A stretch of 64,000 nucleotides of DNA, from assembly GCA_028696185.1 (NCBI GenBank), contig JAQVHL010000001.1, positions 153,483-217,482 of the forward strand, in the 5' to 3' direction. This stretch comes from Halothiobacillaceae bacterium. Lineage in GTDB: Bacteria > Pseudomonadota > Gammaproteobacteria > Halothiobacillales > Halothiobacillaceae. This document shows, piece after piece, positions 19,896 to 29,046 of this stretch. A program made the translations under genes and the position numbers. The notes beneath the pieces were generated by a model. It was given only the letters and a program-made list of their open reading frames with translations, did no database searches and was not told the DNA's origin. The first letter of the stretch is position 1; each line of letters begins with the position of its first letter.

Positions 19896-20753
19896 TCAGC
19901 CGGGAATGAAACGCATGGACAGATCGATGGCCTTGATGTCCTTGGTCAGCGCGCCTATGGAGATGAAGTCCACGCCGGTTTCGGCCACGGCACGCAAATG
20001 AGCGAGGGTGATTCCACCCGAGGCTTCAAGTGAAACGCGACCGCCGGCCAGGGCGACGGCCTGATGCAGTCGTGGGAGGTCGAAGTTATCCAGCAGGACG
20101 CGCGACACATTCAGTTCGAGGCACTCTTCAAGCTGCTTCAGGGTTTCGACCTCGACTTCAAGGAACAGTCCTGGATGCCGTTCTCGTGCCGCATTGACGG
20201 CGGGAGTGATGCCGCCGGCAGCAGCAATGTGGTTTTCCTTGATGAGAATGGCATCGTACAGGCCGATGCGATGGTTGTGCCCGCCGCCACAGCGTACGGC
20301 GTATTTCTGCGCGTGACGCAGACCGGGCAGGGTCTTGCGTGTGTCGAGCAGGCGAGTGGGCAGCCCGTCAAGCACATCGACATACCGGCGGGTGAGGGTG
20401 GCGGTTGCGCTCAGGGTCTGCAAAAAGTTCAGTGCACTGCGTTCGCCACTGAGCAGGGCGCGGGCCGGGCCGTGCAGGGTGCACAGGGTCTGATCAGCCT
20501 GGATACGCTCGCCTTCGCCGACCCGCCAGTCAATGACAATACGGGGGTCCATTCTGGCGAAGACCGTGTCAAACCAGGGGCGACCCGCCACTACGGCATC
20601 TTCGCGGGCAATGACACGAGCCTGCAGGCGGCGGTCTTCGGGAATCAGGTCGGCAGAGGCATCACCGCTACCAATATCCTCGGCAAGCGCACGCTCGACA
20701 TCGCGGTTCACGATGTCGAGGGCAGGGGGCGGCGCAAGGGGTTGGGAAGGCAT
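19896..20753 (-). CDS. nadC: Nicotinate-nucleotide pyrophosphorylase NadC
   Basis: Quinolinate phosphoribosyltransferase of de novo NAD synthesis: quinolinate plus PRPP gives nicotinate mononucleotide and CO2. 285 residues with the family blocks ALAEDIGSGD, ERSALNFLQ, LDTRKTLPGLR, KYAVRCGGGHNHRIGLYDAILIKENH (partial block names given), VEVETLKQLEE and LEASGGI. It converges on ftsZ and diverges from phoB, so it is a single-gene unit. Confidence 0.97.
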   Translation of the reverse strand: MPSQPLAPPPALDIVNRDVERALAEDIGSGDASADLIPEDRRLQARVIAREDAVVAGRPWFDTVFARMDPRIVIDWRVGEGERIQADQTLCTLHGPARALLSGERSALNFLQTLSATATLTRRYVDVLDGLPTRLLDTRKTLPGLRHAQKYAVRCGGGHNHRIGLYDAILIKENHIAAAGGITPAVNAARERHPGLFLEVEVETLKQLEECLELNVSRVLLDNFDLPRLHQAVALAGGRVSLEASGGITLAHLRAVAETGVDFISIGALTKDIKAIDLSMRFIPG

Positions 20754-20839
20754 GTCATGAGCTCACGATGAGTAAGCTTGCTATGCTAAAAAGATACGCT
20801 TGGGACGGCTAGTCCAAAATAAGCCCCAAGGCCCGGCGC

Positions 20840-20873
20840 TGTCATTCGCGCGTCATGTTGGTGCGTTCTAATG
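20840..20873 (+). promoter_or_regulatory. Pho box and -10 element of phoBR
   Basis: Two PhoB half-sites, CTGTCAT (20840-20846) and GCGTCAT (20851-20857), start exactly 11 bp apart as in the PhoB consensus. A -10-like TCTAAT (20868-20873) begins 10 bp after the second half-site, the classical geometry of PhoB-activated promoters where the box replaces the -35 region. Indicates autoactivation of phoBR under phosphate limitation. Confidence 0.82.
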
Positions 20874-20913
20874 CCGCTGGTATGCCAGACTCTGACCAAA
20901 ATGTTGCAATCCC

Positions 20914-21606
20914 ATGTCACGCAAGACCATCCTGATCGTTGAGGACGAAAAACCCATCCGTGAAATGGTGGCCTTTGCCCTGGGGCGCGCCGGTTTCGAG
21001 ATGATTGAGGCCGGCGATGTGGCCGAGGCTTACGAGCAGATGTCCAGCCGCCTGCCGGATCTCATCCTGCTGGACTGGATGTTGCCGGGGGCCAGCGGCC
21101 TTGAGCTGGCGCGACGTCTCAAGCGCGATGAGCTGACCCGCGATGTGCCGATCATCATGCTGACCGCGCGCGGGGAGGAGGAGGACAAAGTCTCCGGCCT
21201 GGAATCCGGTGCGGATGATTATGTGACCAAGCCCTTTTCCCCGCGCGAGCTGCTGGCGCGCATCAAGGCGGTGCTGCGCCGCGCCGCGCCGGATGGGGAG
21301 AGTGGTGTGATCGAGATCGACGGTCTGGTGCTCGACCCGTCCAGTCACCGCGTGATGGCCAATGAAACGCCGCTGGACATGGGGCCGACCGAATTCCGTC
21401 TGCTGGAGTTCTTCATGACGCATCCGGAGCGTGTGTACTCCCGTGCCCAGCTGCTTGATCGCATCTGGGGACGTAATGCCTACGTCGAGGAGCGCACGGT
21501 GGATGTGCATATCCTGCGCTTGCGCAAGGCGCTGTCGGTACAGAGCTTCGATGCCATGATCCAGACCGTGCGCGGCGTCGGTTACCGCTTCTCCAGCAAG
21601 GTCTGA
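20914..21606 (+). CDS. phoB: Phosphate response regulator PhoB
   Basis: OmpR-family activator of the phosphate-starvation regulon. 230 residues: a receiver domain with acidic pair Glu10-Asp11, phospho-acceptor Asp54 (LLDWMLPGA) and switch lysine in [10 protein letters not shown], then a winged-helix DNA-binding domain ending [13 protein letters not shown]. No strong ribosome-binding site is visible before the ATG at 20914. Followed after 7 nt by phoR. Confidence 0.96.
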   Translation: MSRKTILIVEDEKPIREMVAFALGRAGFEMIEAGDVAEAYEQMSSRLPDLILLDWMLPGASGLELARRLKRDELTRDVPIIMLTARGEEEDKVSGLESGADDYVTKPFSPRELLARIKAVLRRAAPDGESGVIEIDGLVLDPSSHRVMANETPLDMGPTEFRLLEFFMTHPERVYSRAQLLDRIWGRNAYVEERTVDVHILRLRKALSVQSFDAMIQTVRGVGYRFSSKV

Positions 21607-21613
21607 GCGCGCG

Positions 21614-22942
21614 ATGCGCGACGCCTGGGTTCAGGAATATTCGCTGCTGGTTCTTGCCGCCGGGGGCGGTGCGCTGATCGGTGCTGTGTTCGAAGCCGTT
21701 CTTGCCGGGCTTGTCCTGGGGCTGCTGATCTATGTGCTGTTCCTGCATCTTCGCCTGGGGCGGCTTTTACGCAACTCCACCGGGCATAACTGGGCCTCAC
21801 CGCCCATCGGTGTGCCGGGTGCCATCCAGGGGCGGGTACGCCGCGCCTGGCGGCGCTGGTTCGCGCGTCAGCACCGGCTGATCGGCCTGTTGCGTCGCTA
21901 TCACGATTCGGCGATGTCCATCCCCGATGCCACGGTGGTGCTCAACCAGAAGCTGGAGATCGAGTGGCTCAACCGCGCGGCGACCGATGTATTCGGGGTG
22001 GGGCGGCGCGACCGTGGGTTGCGCATCGATGGATTCCTGCGCAGTCCAAGCTTTGGCGAATGGTTGCGCCAGGATCCCTTCGATCACGTGCTGGAAATTG
22101 CCTCGCCGGTGGATGAAAGCCGCCAGCTCAGTCTGCGCCTGCAGCCCTACGGCGATGACCGCATGTTGCTGGTCGGGCGCGACATTACCGCGCTGCAGCG
22201 CCTGCAGGCGGTGCGTCAGGACTTCGTGGCCAATGTCTCGCACGAGCTTCGTACGCCTCTTACCGTGCTGGCCGGTTATGTCGAGACGCTCAACGACATG
22301 GCTGACGAGTTCGATCCACAGATGCGGCGCATCCTGCTGAACATGCAGCAGCAGGGGGAGCGGATGCGACGCATCGTTGAGGATTTGTTGCTGCTTTCGC
22401 GCCTGGAAACCACGGTGCCGCAGGAGTCGCAGTTCGAGGATGTGCCGGTGGCGGATCTGCTCGAAGGCATCGCTCATGATGCGGATTTGCTCTCCGGCGA
22501 GGATCGGCATGTGATTGCCCGCGAAATCGACCCCACGCTGCGCATGCGCGGGATTACCCGTGAGCTGCAGAGCGCCTTCTCGAATCTGGTGTTCAATGCC
22601 GTGAAATACACCCCCGCAGGCGGTCACATAACCCTGCGTTGGCGGCTTGCACCTGAGGGGCGGGTGTTTGAGGTGGTGGATACCGGGCTCGGGATCGACC
22701 GGCAGCATATCCCGCGGCTGACCGAGCGTTTTTACCGCGTGGATGTGGGCCGTTCGCGTTCACGGGGCGGCACCGGGCTGGGGCTGGCCATCGTCAAGCA
22801 TGTCCTGCTGCGTCACGGCGGGAGGCTGGAGATCGAAAGCGAGCTGGGCCGGGGGAGCTGCTTTCGTTGTGTCTTTCCGGAAAAACTGGAAAGTTCGACA
22901 TTGTCATATAAATTTAACAATGCCGTCATGAACGAGCCATGA
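21614..22942 (+). CDS. phoR: Phosphate sensor histidine kinase PhoR
   Basis: Membrane histidine kinase that phosphorylates PhoB when the Pst transporter is not saturated. 442 residues: two close hydrophobic segments in the first 50 residues with almost no periplasmic part (as in PhoR), a PAS domain at about 100-195, the H-box FVANVSHELRTPL with His210, and ATPase motifs FNAVKYTP (N box), VVDTGLGI and GGTGLGLAIVKH. The 3' end of the gene carries the Pho boxes for pstS. Confidence 0.96.
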   Translation: MRDAWVQEYSLLVLAAGGGALIGAVFEAVLAGLVLGLLIYVLFLHLRLGRLLRNSTGHNWASPPIGVPGAIQGRVRRAWRRWFARQHRLIGLLRRYHDSAMSIPDATVVLNQKLEIEWLNRAATDVFGVGRRDRGLRIDGFLRSPSFGEWLRQDPFDHVLEIASPVDESRQLSLRLQPYGDDRMLLVGRDITALQRLQAVRQDFVANVSHELRTPLTVLAGYVETLNDMADEFDPQMRRILLNMQQQGERMRRIVEDLLLLSRLETTVPQESQFEDVPVADLLEGIAHDADLLSGEDRHVIAREIDPTLRMRGITRELQSAFSNLVFNAVKYTPAGGHITLRWRLAPEGRVFEVVDTGLGIDRQHIPRLTERFYRVDVGRSRSRGGTGLGLAIVKHVLLRHGGRLEIESELGRGSCFRCVFPEKLESSTLSYKFNNAVMNEP

Positions 22943-22956
22943 CGGTGAGCAAGAAT
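22901..22956 (+). promoter_or_regulatory. Tandem Pho boxes and -10 element of pstS
   Basis: Four half-sites on an 11-bp grid: TTGTCAT (22901), ATTTAAC (22912, weak), CCGTCAT (22923) and GAGCCAT (22934, weak). A -10-like AAGAAT (22951-22956) starts exactly 10 bp after the last one, the same geometry as at phoB. The first half of the site lies inside the end of phoR. Gives a leader of about 140 nt before pstS. Confidence 0.72.
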
Positions 22957-23100
22957 CCAGACCACTGGACGACCGGAAGTGCTCAGGCGCTTTCAGGAAG
23001 GGCGTGCGGGAAGCTGCTGAGCCAGGGATGGCACCGCCCAATGGCGGCAAATAGTGTCGTCGACGATTTCTTGATCATTTACTTCAGGAGCCTTTAACCC

Positions 23101-24174
23101 ATGAACCGTCTTGCCAAGACTCTCGTTCTGGGCAGCGCCGTGATCGGCCTGTCGATTTCTTCCAGTGTGTTCGCTTCCGATGTGAAGCAGATCAACGGCG
23201 CTGGTGCGTCCTTCCCGTACCCGATCTACTCCAAGTGGGCTGAAGCCTATGCCGCCAAGACCGGCATCAAGCTGAACTATCAGTCCATCGGTTCCGGTGG
23301 CGGCATCAAGCAGATCAAGGCCAAGACCGTCGATTTCGGCGCGTCCGACGCGCCGCTCAAGGGCGAAGATCTGGCTGAGTCGGGTCTGGTTCAGTTCCCG
23401 ATGGTCATGGGCGGCGTGGTGCCGGTCGTGAACATCGAAGGCGTAAAGTCCGGTGACATCGTTCTGGACGGCGAACTGCTGGCGGAAATCTTCCTGGGCA
23501 ATGTCTCCAAGTGGAACGATGCCAAGATCAAGGCGATGAATCCGGGCGTGAACCTGCCGGATGCGGAAATCACCATCGTGCACCGTGCCGACGGTTCGGG
23601 TACCACCGCGATCTTCACCGACTACCTGAAAAAGGTGAGCACGAAGTGGGCGGATGAAGTCGGCGCCGGTACGGCGGTCAAGTGGCCGGTCGGTCTGGGC
23701 GGCAAGGGCAACGAAGGCGTAGCCTCCTATGTCGGTCGCGTCAAGGGCTCCATCGGCTATGTCGAGTACGCCTATGCACTGCAGAACAACCTGGCCTACA
23801 CCAAGTTGAAGAACAAGGGTGGTCAGTCGGTCTCTCCGACCTCCGAAGCCTTCCAGGCGGCCGCCGCGGGCGCTGACTGGAAATCCGCTCCGGGCTACGG
23901 CGTGGTTCTGACCAATCAGCCGGGTGCGGCCAGCTGGCCCATCACCGGCGCGACCTTCATCCTGATGCACAAGGATCAGGCCAAGCCGGAAGTGGCCAAG
24001 GAAGTGCTGAAGTTCTTCAGCTGGTCCTATCACAACGGTCAGAAAATGGCCGATGAGCTGCACTACGTCCCGATGCCGGAAGCGGTTGTCAACATGGTTG
24101 AAGCAACCTGGGCCGCCGAATTCAAGGATGCCTCCGGCAAGGCCATCTGGGATGCTGGCATGGTGCAGAAATAA
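23101..24174 (+). CDS. pstS: Phosphate ABC transporter substrate-binding protein PstS
   Basis: Periplasmic high-affinity phosphate receptor. 357 residues with a signal peptide ending near VFASD (cleavage around residue 25), then INGAGASFPYPIYSKW, the usual first phosphate-binding loop. QSIGSGGGIKQI and VHRADGSGTTAIFTDYL carry the other phosphate contacts. An AGGAG precedes the ATG by about 11 nt. Followed by a stem-loop and pstC, so PstS can be made in excess of the permease. Confidence 0.98.
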   Translation: MNRLAKTLVLGSAVIGLSISSSVFASDVKQINGAGASFPYPIYSKWAEAYAAKTGIKLNYQSIGSGGGIKQIKAKTVDFGASDAPLKGEDLAESGLVQFPMVMGGVVPVVNIEGVKSGDIVLDGELLAEIFLGNVSKWNDAKIKAMNPGVNLPDAEITIVHRADGSGTTAIFTDYLKKVSTKWADEVGAGTAVKWPVGLGGKGNEGVASYVGRVKGSIGYVEYAYALQNNLAYTKLKNKGGQSVSPTSEAFQAAAAGADWKSAPGYGVVLTNQPGAASWPITGATFILMHKDQAKPEVAKEVLKFFSWSYHNGQKMADELHYVPMPEAVVNMVEATWAAEFKDASGKAIWDAGMVQK

Positions 24175-24218
24175 GCCGGGCCTCGGGTCCGCGCGATTTC
24201 TGAATCCTTGACTTGGGA

Positions 24219-24253
24219 GGGCCTGGGCGGGTTTGTTATCCTGCCAGGCCCTT
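24219..24253 (+). promoter_or_regulatory. Stem-loop between pstS and pstC
   Basis: An imperfect hairpin (GGGCCTGGGCGG against CCTGCCAGGCCC) followed by TTT lies in the 100-nt pstS-pstC gap. Such structures commonly protect the pstS message or partially terminate to give more PstS than PstC. Role inferred. Confidence 0.5.
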
Positions 24254-24274
24254 TCCCATGCCTATGAGGTGTTT

Positions 24275-25264
24275 ATGAGTACGCCAACCAACACAGGCGA
24301 TGCGTCCGCGTCCTACTACGAGCGTGCGCGACTCTGGGGCTTGTGGGGAGACCGGCTATTCAAGGGACTGTCGGTTTTCTTCGGCTTGCTGGTGTTGTTG
24401 ATCATCGCCGGCATTATCATCATGCTGCTGATCGGTGCCATGCCGGCTCTGCAGCAATTCGGTTTTTCGTTCCTGACCAATGCCGAGTGGGACCCCGTCA
24501 ATGACGAGTACGGTGCCCTCGTGCCCATGGTGGGAACCCTGGTGTCCGCGCTTATCGCCATGCTGATCGGCGTGCCGGTGAGCTTTGGCATTGCGCTGTT
24601 CCTTACGCAAATGGCCCCGGACTGGATCAAGCGTCCGGTGGGTACGGCCATCGAGCTTTTGGCGGCCATTCCGTCGATCATTTACGGCATGTGGGGGTTG
24701 TTCTTCTTCGCGCCGTTCTTTGCCGATCACATCCAGCCGTGGATGACCTCGAATCTGGGGGGCATTCCGCTGATCGGGGCCTTGTTCCAGGGACCGCCGA
24801 TCGGGGTGAGCATGTTCACCGCCGGAGTGATCCTGGGCATCATGATCATTCCCTTCATCGCTTCGGTCATGCGCGATGTCTTCGAGATCGTCCCACAGGT
24901 GCTCAAGGAGTCGGCCTACGGCATGGGCTGCACCACCTGGGAAGTGGTGTGGAACGTGGTTCTGCCCTACACCAAGGCTGGCGTGGTGGGTGGCATCATG
25001 CTGGGGCTGGGGCGTGCGCTGGGGGAAACCATGGCGGTGACTTTCGTGATCGGCAATGCGCACAACCTGACCTGGGGCTTGTTCAATCCGGGCAACACCA
25101 TCGCCTCGACCCTGGCCAATGAGTTCAACGAGGCTTCCGGTCTGCAGATCTCTTCGTTGATCGCCCTGGGCCTGATCCTGTTCATCGTGACCTTCATCGT
25201 GCTCAGCCTCTCCAAGTGGATGCTGGTCAAACTCGGTGAGCGTCAGGAAGGCAAAAAGACCTGA
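24275..25264 (+). CDS. pstC: Phosphate ABC transporter permease PstC
   Basis: One of two membrane subunits of the PstSCAB importer. The start at 24275 ([11 protein letters not shown]) is chosen because of GAGGT 4 nt upstream; the frame is also open 42 bases further up, within the hairpin. 329 residues and six membrane segments; the coupling-helix motif [20 protein letters not shown] (EAA-type loop that contacts PstB) is present. Followed by pstA after 10 nt. Confidence 0.96.
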   Translation: MSTPTNTGDASASYYERARLWGLWGDRLFKGLSVFFGLLVLLIIAGIIIMLLIGAMPALQQFGFSFLTNAEWDPVNDEYGALVPMVGTLVSALIAMLIGVPVSFGIALFLTQMAPDWIKRPVGTAIELLAAIPSIIYGMWGLFFFAPFFADHIQPWMTSNLGGIPLIGALFQGPPIGVSMFTAGVILGIMIIPFIASVMRDVFEIVPQVLKESAYGMGCTTWEVVWNVVLPYTKAGVVGGIMLGLGRALGETMAVTFVIGNAHNLTWGLFNPGNTIASTLANEFNEASGLQISSLIALGLILFIVTFIVLSLSKWMLVKLGERQEGKKT

Positions 25265-25274
25265 GGAGCGGGAA

Positions 25275-26108
25275 ATGAGCCTTTATCAACGTCGCAAGTT
25301 CGTCAACTACTTCAACCTGACGGCCTCGATCCTGACCACGCTGTTTGGCCTGTTCTTCCTGGCGTGGATCATGTGGGTGCTGATCGTGAAGGGCGCCCAG
25401 TACATCGACCTGAGCGTTTTCACCCAGATCACGCCAGCGCCGGGTAGCGAGGGGGGGCTGATCAACGCCATCGTCGGCAGTCTGCTGCTGACGGTTTTCG
25501 GTATCGTGATCGGCACGCCTATCGGGGTGATGGCAGGCACCTTCCTGGCCGAGTACGGCAAGGGTTATGTGTTCGCGCCGGCCGTGCGTTTCATCAACGA
25601 CGTGCTGCTGTCCGCGCCCTCCATTGTCATCGGCGTGTTCGTCTACGAGATCATGGTCATGCCCATGGGGCATTACTCCGGCTGGGCCGGTGCGGTCGCG
25701 CTGGCGATCATCGTTATTCCTGTCGTGGTGCGTACAACGGAAAACATGCTGCTGCTGGTGCCGACGCAGATGCGCGAAGCGGCCGCCGCACTGGGTGCCC
25801 CGCAGTGGAAGGTCATTGTCCTGGTGGTCTACAAGGCGGCACTGGCCGGGATGGTGACCGGGGTGATTCTCGCCATGGCGCGTATCGCTGGCGAAACGGC
25901 GCCGCTTTTGTTCACCGCCCTGAACAACCAGTTCTGGACGACCAACATGAACGAGCCGATGGCCAACCTGCCGGTGGTGATTTTCCAGTTTGCCATGAGC
26001 CCCTACGAGGACTGGCAGCACCTGGCCTGGGCCGGTGCCCTGCTCATCACCCTGTTCGTTCTCATCATGAATATTTCGGCGCGCAGCCTGCTGCGTGGCC
26101 ACAAATAA
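25275..26108 (+). CDS. pstA: Phosphate ABC transporter permease PstA
   Basis: Second membrane subunit of the phosphate importer. I use the ATG at 25275 (MSLYQRRKF), preceded by GAGGAGCGGGA; an in-frame start inside pstC at 25236 is less likely. 277 residues with about six membrane segments, and the EAA-type loop [20 protein letters not shown]. 18 nt before pstB. Confidence 0.96.
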   Translation: MSLYQRRKFVNYFNLTASILTTLFGLFFLAWIMWVLIVKGAQYIDLSVFTQITPAPGSEGGLINAIVGSLLLTVFGIVIGTPIGVMAGTFLAEYGKGYVFAPAVRFINDVLLSAPSIVIGVFVYEIMVMPMGHYSGWAGAVALAIIVIPVVVRTTENMLLLVPTQMREAAAALGAPQWKVIVLVVYKAALAGMVTGVILAMARIAGETAPLLFTALNNQFWTTNMNEPMANLPVVIFQFAMSPYEDWQHLAWAGALLITLFVLIMNISARSLLRGHK

Positions 26109-26126
26109 CCGGATCGGAGACTTTGC

Positions 26127-27008
26127 ATGACGACCATGACCACCGGTGAGCAGGACGCGGCCAAGTCCGTCACCTTCAACATGAGTGCCGCGGTAAGCAA
26201 TACGGCGCAGCGGGAAACCATCGAGTCGAAGACGGATGGCATACGCCATGTGCTGAACGTCAAGATGGCTATCCGCAACCTGAACTTCTTCTACGGCAAG
26301 TTCCAGGGGCTGCACTCGATCAACATGGGCATTCCCGCCAACCAGGTGACGGCTTTCATCGGCCCTTCCGGTTGCGGCAAATCCACCTTGTTGCGCACCT
26401 TCAACCGCATGTACGACCTCTATCCCGGCCAGCATGCCGAAGGGGAGATCGTGATGGATGGGCAGAATATTCTGTCCAAGGGCATCGATCTGAACATGCT
26501 GCGTGCGCAGATCGGCATGGTGTTCCAGAAGCCTACGCCGTTTCCCATGTCGATCTACGACAACATCGCCTTCGGTGTGAAACTGTACGAAAACTTCGGC
26601 AAGGCCGAAATGGACGAGCGTGTGGAATGGTCCCTGCGCAAGGCCGCCTTGTGGGATGAGGTGAAGGATAAGCTCAAGCAGAGCGGTATGGCGCTCTCCG
26701 GCGGTCAGCAGCAGCGTCTGTGCATCGCGCGCACCATTGCCGTACGTCCGAAGGTCATCCTGTTCGATGAGCCGACCTCCGCGCTGGATCCGATTTCCAC
26801 TCTGAAGATCGAGGAGCTGATCCACGAACTGAAGGGGGAGTTCACCATCGCCATCGTGACCCACAACATGCAGCAGGCTGCGCGTGTTTCCGATTACACC
26901 GCCTTCATGTATCTGGGCAAGCTGGTTGAATACGATCACACCGACGTGATTTTCACCCATCCGGATCGCAAGGAAACCGAGGATTACATCACCGGTCGCT
27001 TCGGCTGA
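26127..27008 (+). CDS. pstB: Phosphate ABC transporter ATPase PstB
   Basis: Cytoplasmic ATPase of the Pst importer. 293 residues: Walker [10 protein letters not shown] at 79-87, signature LSGGQQQR, Walker [15 protein letters not shown]-loop [14 protein letters not shown]. The first 45 residues are an extension compared with E. coli PstB and look poorly conserved. pstB is the last gene of this operon: phoU, which usually follows, is 4.5 kb away on the other strand. Confidence 0.98.
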   Translation: MTTMTTGEQDAAKSVTFNMSAAVSNTAQRETIESKTDGIRHVLNVKMAIRNLNFFYGKFQGLHSINMGIPANQVTAFIGPSGCGKSTLLRTFNRMYDLYPGQHAEGEIVMDGQNILSKGIDLNMLRAQIGMVFQKPTPFPMSIYDNIAFGVKLYENFGKAEMDERVEWSLRKAALWDEVKDKLKQSGMALSGGQQQRLCIARTIAVRPKVILFDEPTSALDPISTLKIEELIHELKGEFTIAIVTHNMQQAARVSDYTAFMYLGKLVEYDHTDVIFTHPDRKETEDYITGRFG

Positions 27009-27034
27009 TATCCGCGCTTCCCTAAACCGAGTCA

Positions 27035-27058
27035 GGCCACCCTAGCGGTGGCCTTTTT
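27035..27058 (+). terminator. Terminator after pstB
   Basis: A 7-bp GC stem (GGCCACC at 27035-27041 with GGTGGCC at 27047-27053), a 5-nt loop and five T. It separates the pst operon from the MBL-permease cluster. Confidence 0.88.
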
Positions 27059-27067
27059 CATGGGCGC

Positions 27068-27110
27068 TTGTTTTATATTTTCTTTCGGGAATATAATCGT
27101 CCGCGAATAT
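27068..27110 (+). promoter_or_regulatory. Promoter with overlapping AT-rich dyad, MBL-permease cluster
   Basis: TTGTTT (27068-27073), 18 bp, then a perfect TATAAT (27092-27097). Across the spacer and -10 box lies a perfect 6-bp inverted repeat, TATATT (27074-27079) and AATATA (27090-27095), and GAATAT is repeated at 27089 and 27105. A repressor bound here would block the promoter; ArsR/BigR-type operators have this general look. A run of nine C (27111-27119) follows, before the ribosome-binding site. Confidence 0.65.
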
Positions 27111-27131
27111 CCCCCCCCCTGGAGAGCTATC

Positions 27132-28061
27132 ATGATCCGCACCCTGAGCCTTGCCTGTCTGTTTCCTGTCGCCCTGGCCCTGCCGGGGCTGGCGAGCGCC
27201 TACACACCCAAGGCGGAAAAGGTCGTCGAGAATGTGTATGCCATCGTCGGCCCCACCGATGATCGCACCTACGACAACGATGGGCTCAACAACAACCTGG
27301 GGTTTGTCGTGACCGGCGAGGGCGTGGTGCTGATCGACAGCGGCGCGAGCAAGCTGGGCGCGCAGCGACTGGCCGAGGCCATTCGTGCCGTGACCGACAA
27401 GCCGGTGAAGTGGGTCATCAATACTGGAAGTCAGGATCACCGCTGGTTGGGTAATGGCTATTTCAAGGCGCAAGGGGCCGAGATCATCGCCTTCAAGGCC
27501 ACGGTGGATACTCAGCAGCGCTCTGCTGCCCAGCAGGTGGACAGTCTGGGGAAAACACTCAAGGACCGCTTTGCCGGTACCGAGCCGGTCTATGCCGGCC
27601 GTCAGCTCGAAGGGGACAAGGCCAGCCTTAGCCTGGGTGGGCAGAATTTCGAGTTGATGCGTACCGATGCGCATTTTCCTGGCGATGCCCTGGTCTGGAT
27701 GCCTTCGCCCCAGGTCGTGTTTACCGGCGATCTGGTCTACGTCGAGCGCATGCTGGGTGTCCACGATTGGTCGAGCGTTAAAAATGCACAAGCGGCCTAT
27801 CAGCGCATGAAGGCGCTTGCGCCGAAGTATGTCGTGCCCGGTCATGGTCCGGTGTGCGACATCGCGCGTGCCGACAAGGACACCGGCAATTACTACACCT
27901 TCCTGGTGGACGTGGTGGGCAAGGCCGCTTCGGATATGGCGCCCATGGACGAGGTCATCAAGGCCAATGCCGAGCGTGCTGAATTCAAGCATTTGAAGCA
28001 CTACGACAGTTGGCACCGCACCAACATGAACCGGACCTATCTGCAGTTCGAGGGGCAGTGA
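27132..28061 (+). CDS. Exported MBL-fold protein with altered zinc site (SoxH-like)
   Basis: 309 residues with a signal peptide (MIRTLSLACLFPVALALPGLASA), so probably periplasmic. The metallo-beta-lactamase fold is clear, but in the HxHxDH motif the first two histidines are Thr98 and Ser100 (NTGSQDHRWLG), while Asp102, His103, His181 (TDAHFPGDALVW), Asp200 (VFTGDLVY) and His238 (PGHGP) remain. One metal site may therefore be kept and the other lost. Relatives are annotated as Zn-dependent hydrolases of the SoxH type; the reaction is unknown. The start at 27132 has GGAG 7 nt upstream. First gene of a four-gene unit with the permease, Cys-rich and thioredoxin-like genes. Confidence 0.8.
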   Translation: MIRTLSLACLFPVALALPGLASAYTPKAEKVVENVYAIVGPTDDRTYDNDGLNNNLGFVVTGEGVVLIDSGASKLGAQRLAEAIRAVTDKPVKWVINTGSQDHRWLGNGYFKAQGAEIIAFKATVDTQQRSAAQQVDSLGKTLKDRFAGTEPVYAGRQLEGDKASLSLGGQNFELMRTDAHFPGDALVWMPSPQVVFTGDLVYVERMLGVHDWSSVKNAQAAYQRMKALAPKYVVPGHGPVCDIARADKDTGNYYTFLVDVVGKAASDMAPMDEVIKANAERAEFKHLKHYDSWHRTNMNRTYLQFEGQ

Positions 28062-28083
28062 GCGCGTAGAAAGGGGATTCCCC

Positions 28084-29046
28084 ATGTTCGATACGCTGGC
28101 GTCCTGGCTTGTCTATGACCTGTTCGGGCTGAGTTCCGGGCAGGCTTTTGGTCAAGCCCTGCACTTCTTTGTCATGGATGTGACGAAGATTCTTGCCTTG
28201 CTCACCCTCGTTATTTACGTCATGGGGCTGTTGCGTGCGGCGCTGACGCCTGAGCGTGTGCGTGAATTTCTGCGCCAGCGTTCCCGGTTTTCCAGCCGGG
28301 TGCTGGCTGTCGGGCTGGGGGCGGTGACCCCGTTCTGCTCCTGCTCGTCGGTTCCCTTGTTCATTGGCTTTGTCGAGGCGGGTATCCCCCTGGGGGTGAC
28401 ATTCTCGTTTCTGATTGCCAGTCCGATGATTAATGAGGTCGCGGTCGTGATTCTGCTGTCCGTGATCGGATGGAAGCTGACCTTGCTGTATGTGGTCACC
28501 GGGCTCGTTGTGGCACTGATGGGAGGGTATGTCATCGAACGCTTCCGTCCGGAGCGCTGGGTGGAGTCGTACGTCTGGGACATACGCATGGGGCAGGTCG
28601 TGGGGTCGAATACCCCACAAGGTCTGATGGCCCGGCATCAGTATGCCTGGCGTCAGGTGCGCGAGATCGTGGGAAGGATCTGGAAATTCGTGTTGATCGG
28701 TATTGGCATTGGAGCGCTTATCCATGGCTATGTGCCTACCGACTTTGTTGGGCGCATCGCCGGAGATGCGAGTCCCTGGTCGGTGCTTGTGGCTGTATTG
28801 GTGGGGATTCCCCTGTATTCCGATGCCGTCGGCATCATTCCGGTTGCCGAGGTACTGCTGGCCAAGGGTGTACCCATAGGCACCGTTCTGGCGTTCATGA
28901 TGGCCGTCGCCGCCCTGTCCTTGCCGGAGATGCTCATTCTGCGCAAGGTGGTGCAATGGCCTTTGCTTTCCGTGTTCGCAGGCTATCTGGCCCTGGCGTT
29001 CATCCTGGTCGGTATTTTGTTCAATTTCATGCGAGGAGTGATTTGA
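28084..29046 (+). CDS. ArsP/DUF318-family membrane permease
   Basis: 320 residues with about eight hydrophobic segments. The motif TPFCSCSSVPLFIGF (Cys85 and Cys87) and the block LPEMLILRKV match the DUF318 permease family that includes ArsP, an efflux permease for trivalent organoarsenicals. The paired cysteines are thought to bind a soft metalloid or thiol-reactive substrate in ArsP; the substrate here is unknown. 22 nt after the MBL-fold gene with an AAGGGG site, and overlapping the next gene by 1 bp (TGATG). No arsR, arsC or arsM gene lies nearby. Confidence 0.85.
   Translation: MFDTLASWLVYDLFGLSSGQAFGQALHFFVMDVTKILALLTLVIYVMGLLRAALTPERVREFLRQRSRFSSRVLAVGLGAVTPFCSCSSVPLFIGFVEAGIPLGVTFSFLIASPMINEVAVVILLSVIGWKLTLLYVVTGLVVALMGGYVIERFRPERWVESYVWDIRMGQVVGSNTPQGLMARHQYAWRQVREIVGRIWKFVLIGIGIGALIHGYVPTDFVGRIAGDASPWSVLVAVLVGIPLYSDAVGIIPVAEVLLAKGVPIGTVLAFMMAVAALSLPEMLILRKVVQWPLLSVFAGYLALAFILVGILFNFMRGVI

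Noticed and set aside
25227..26960. 577-residue minus-strand open frame across pstA and pstB
   Set aside because: Antisense shadow rich in His, Gln and Arg; pstA and pstB are clear on the plus strand.
27048..27131. N-terminal extension of the MBL-fold protein
   Set aside because: It would cover the pstB terminator, the promoter and the C9 run; the start at 27132 has a ribosome-binding site and begins a signal peptide.
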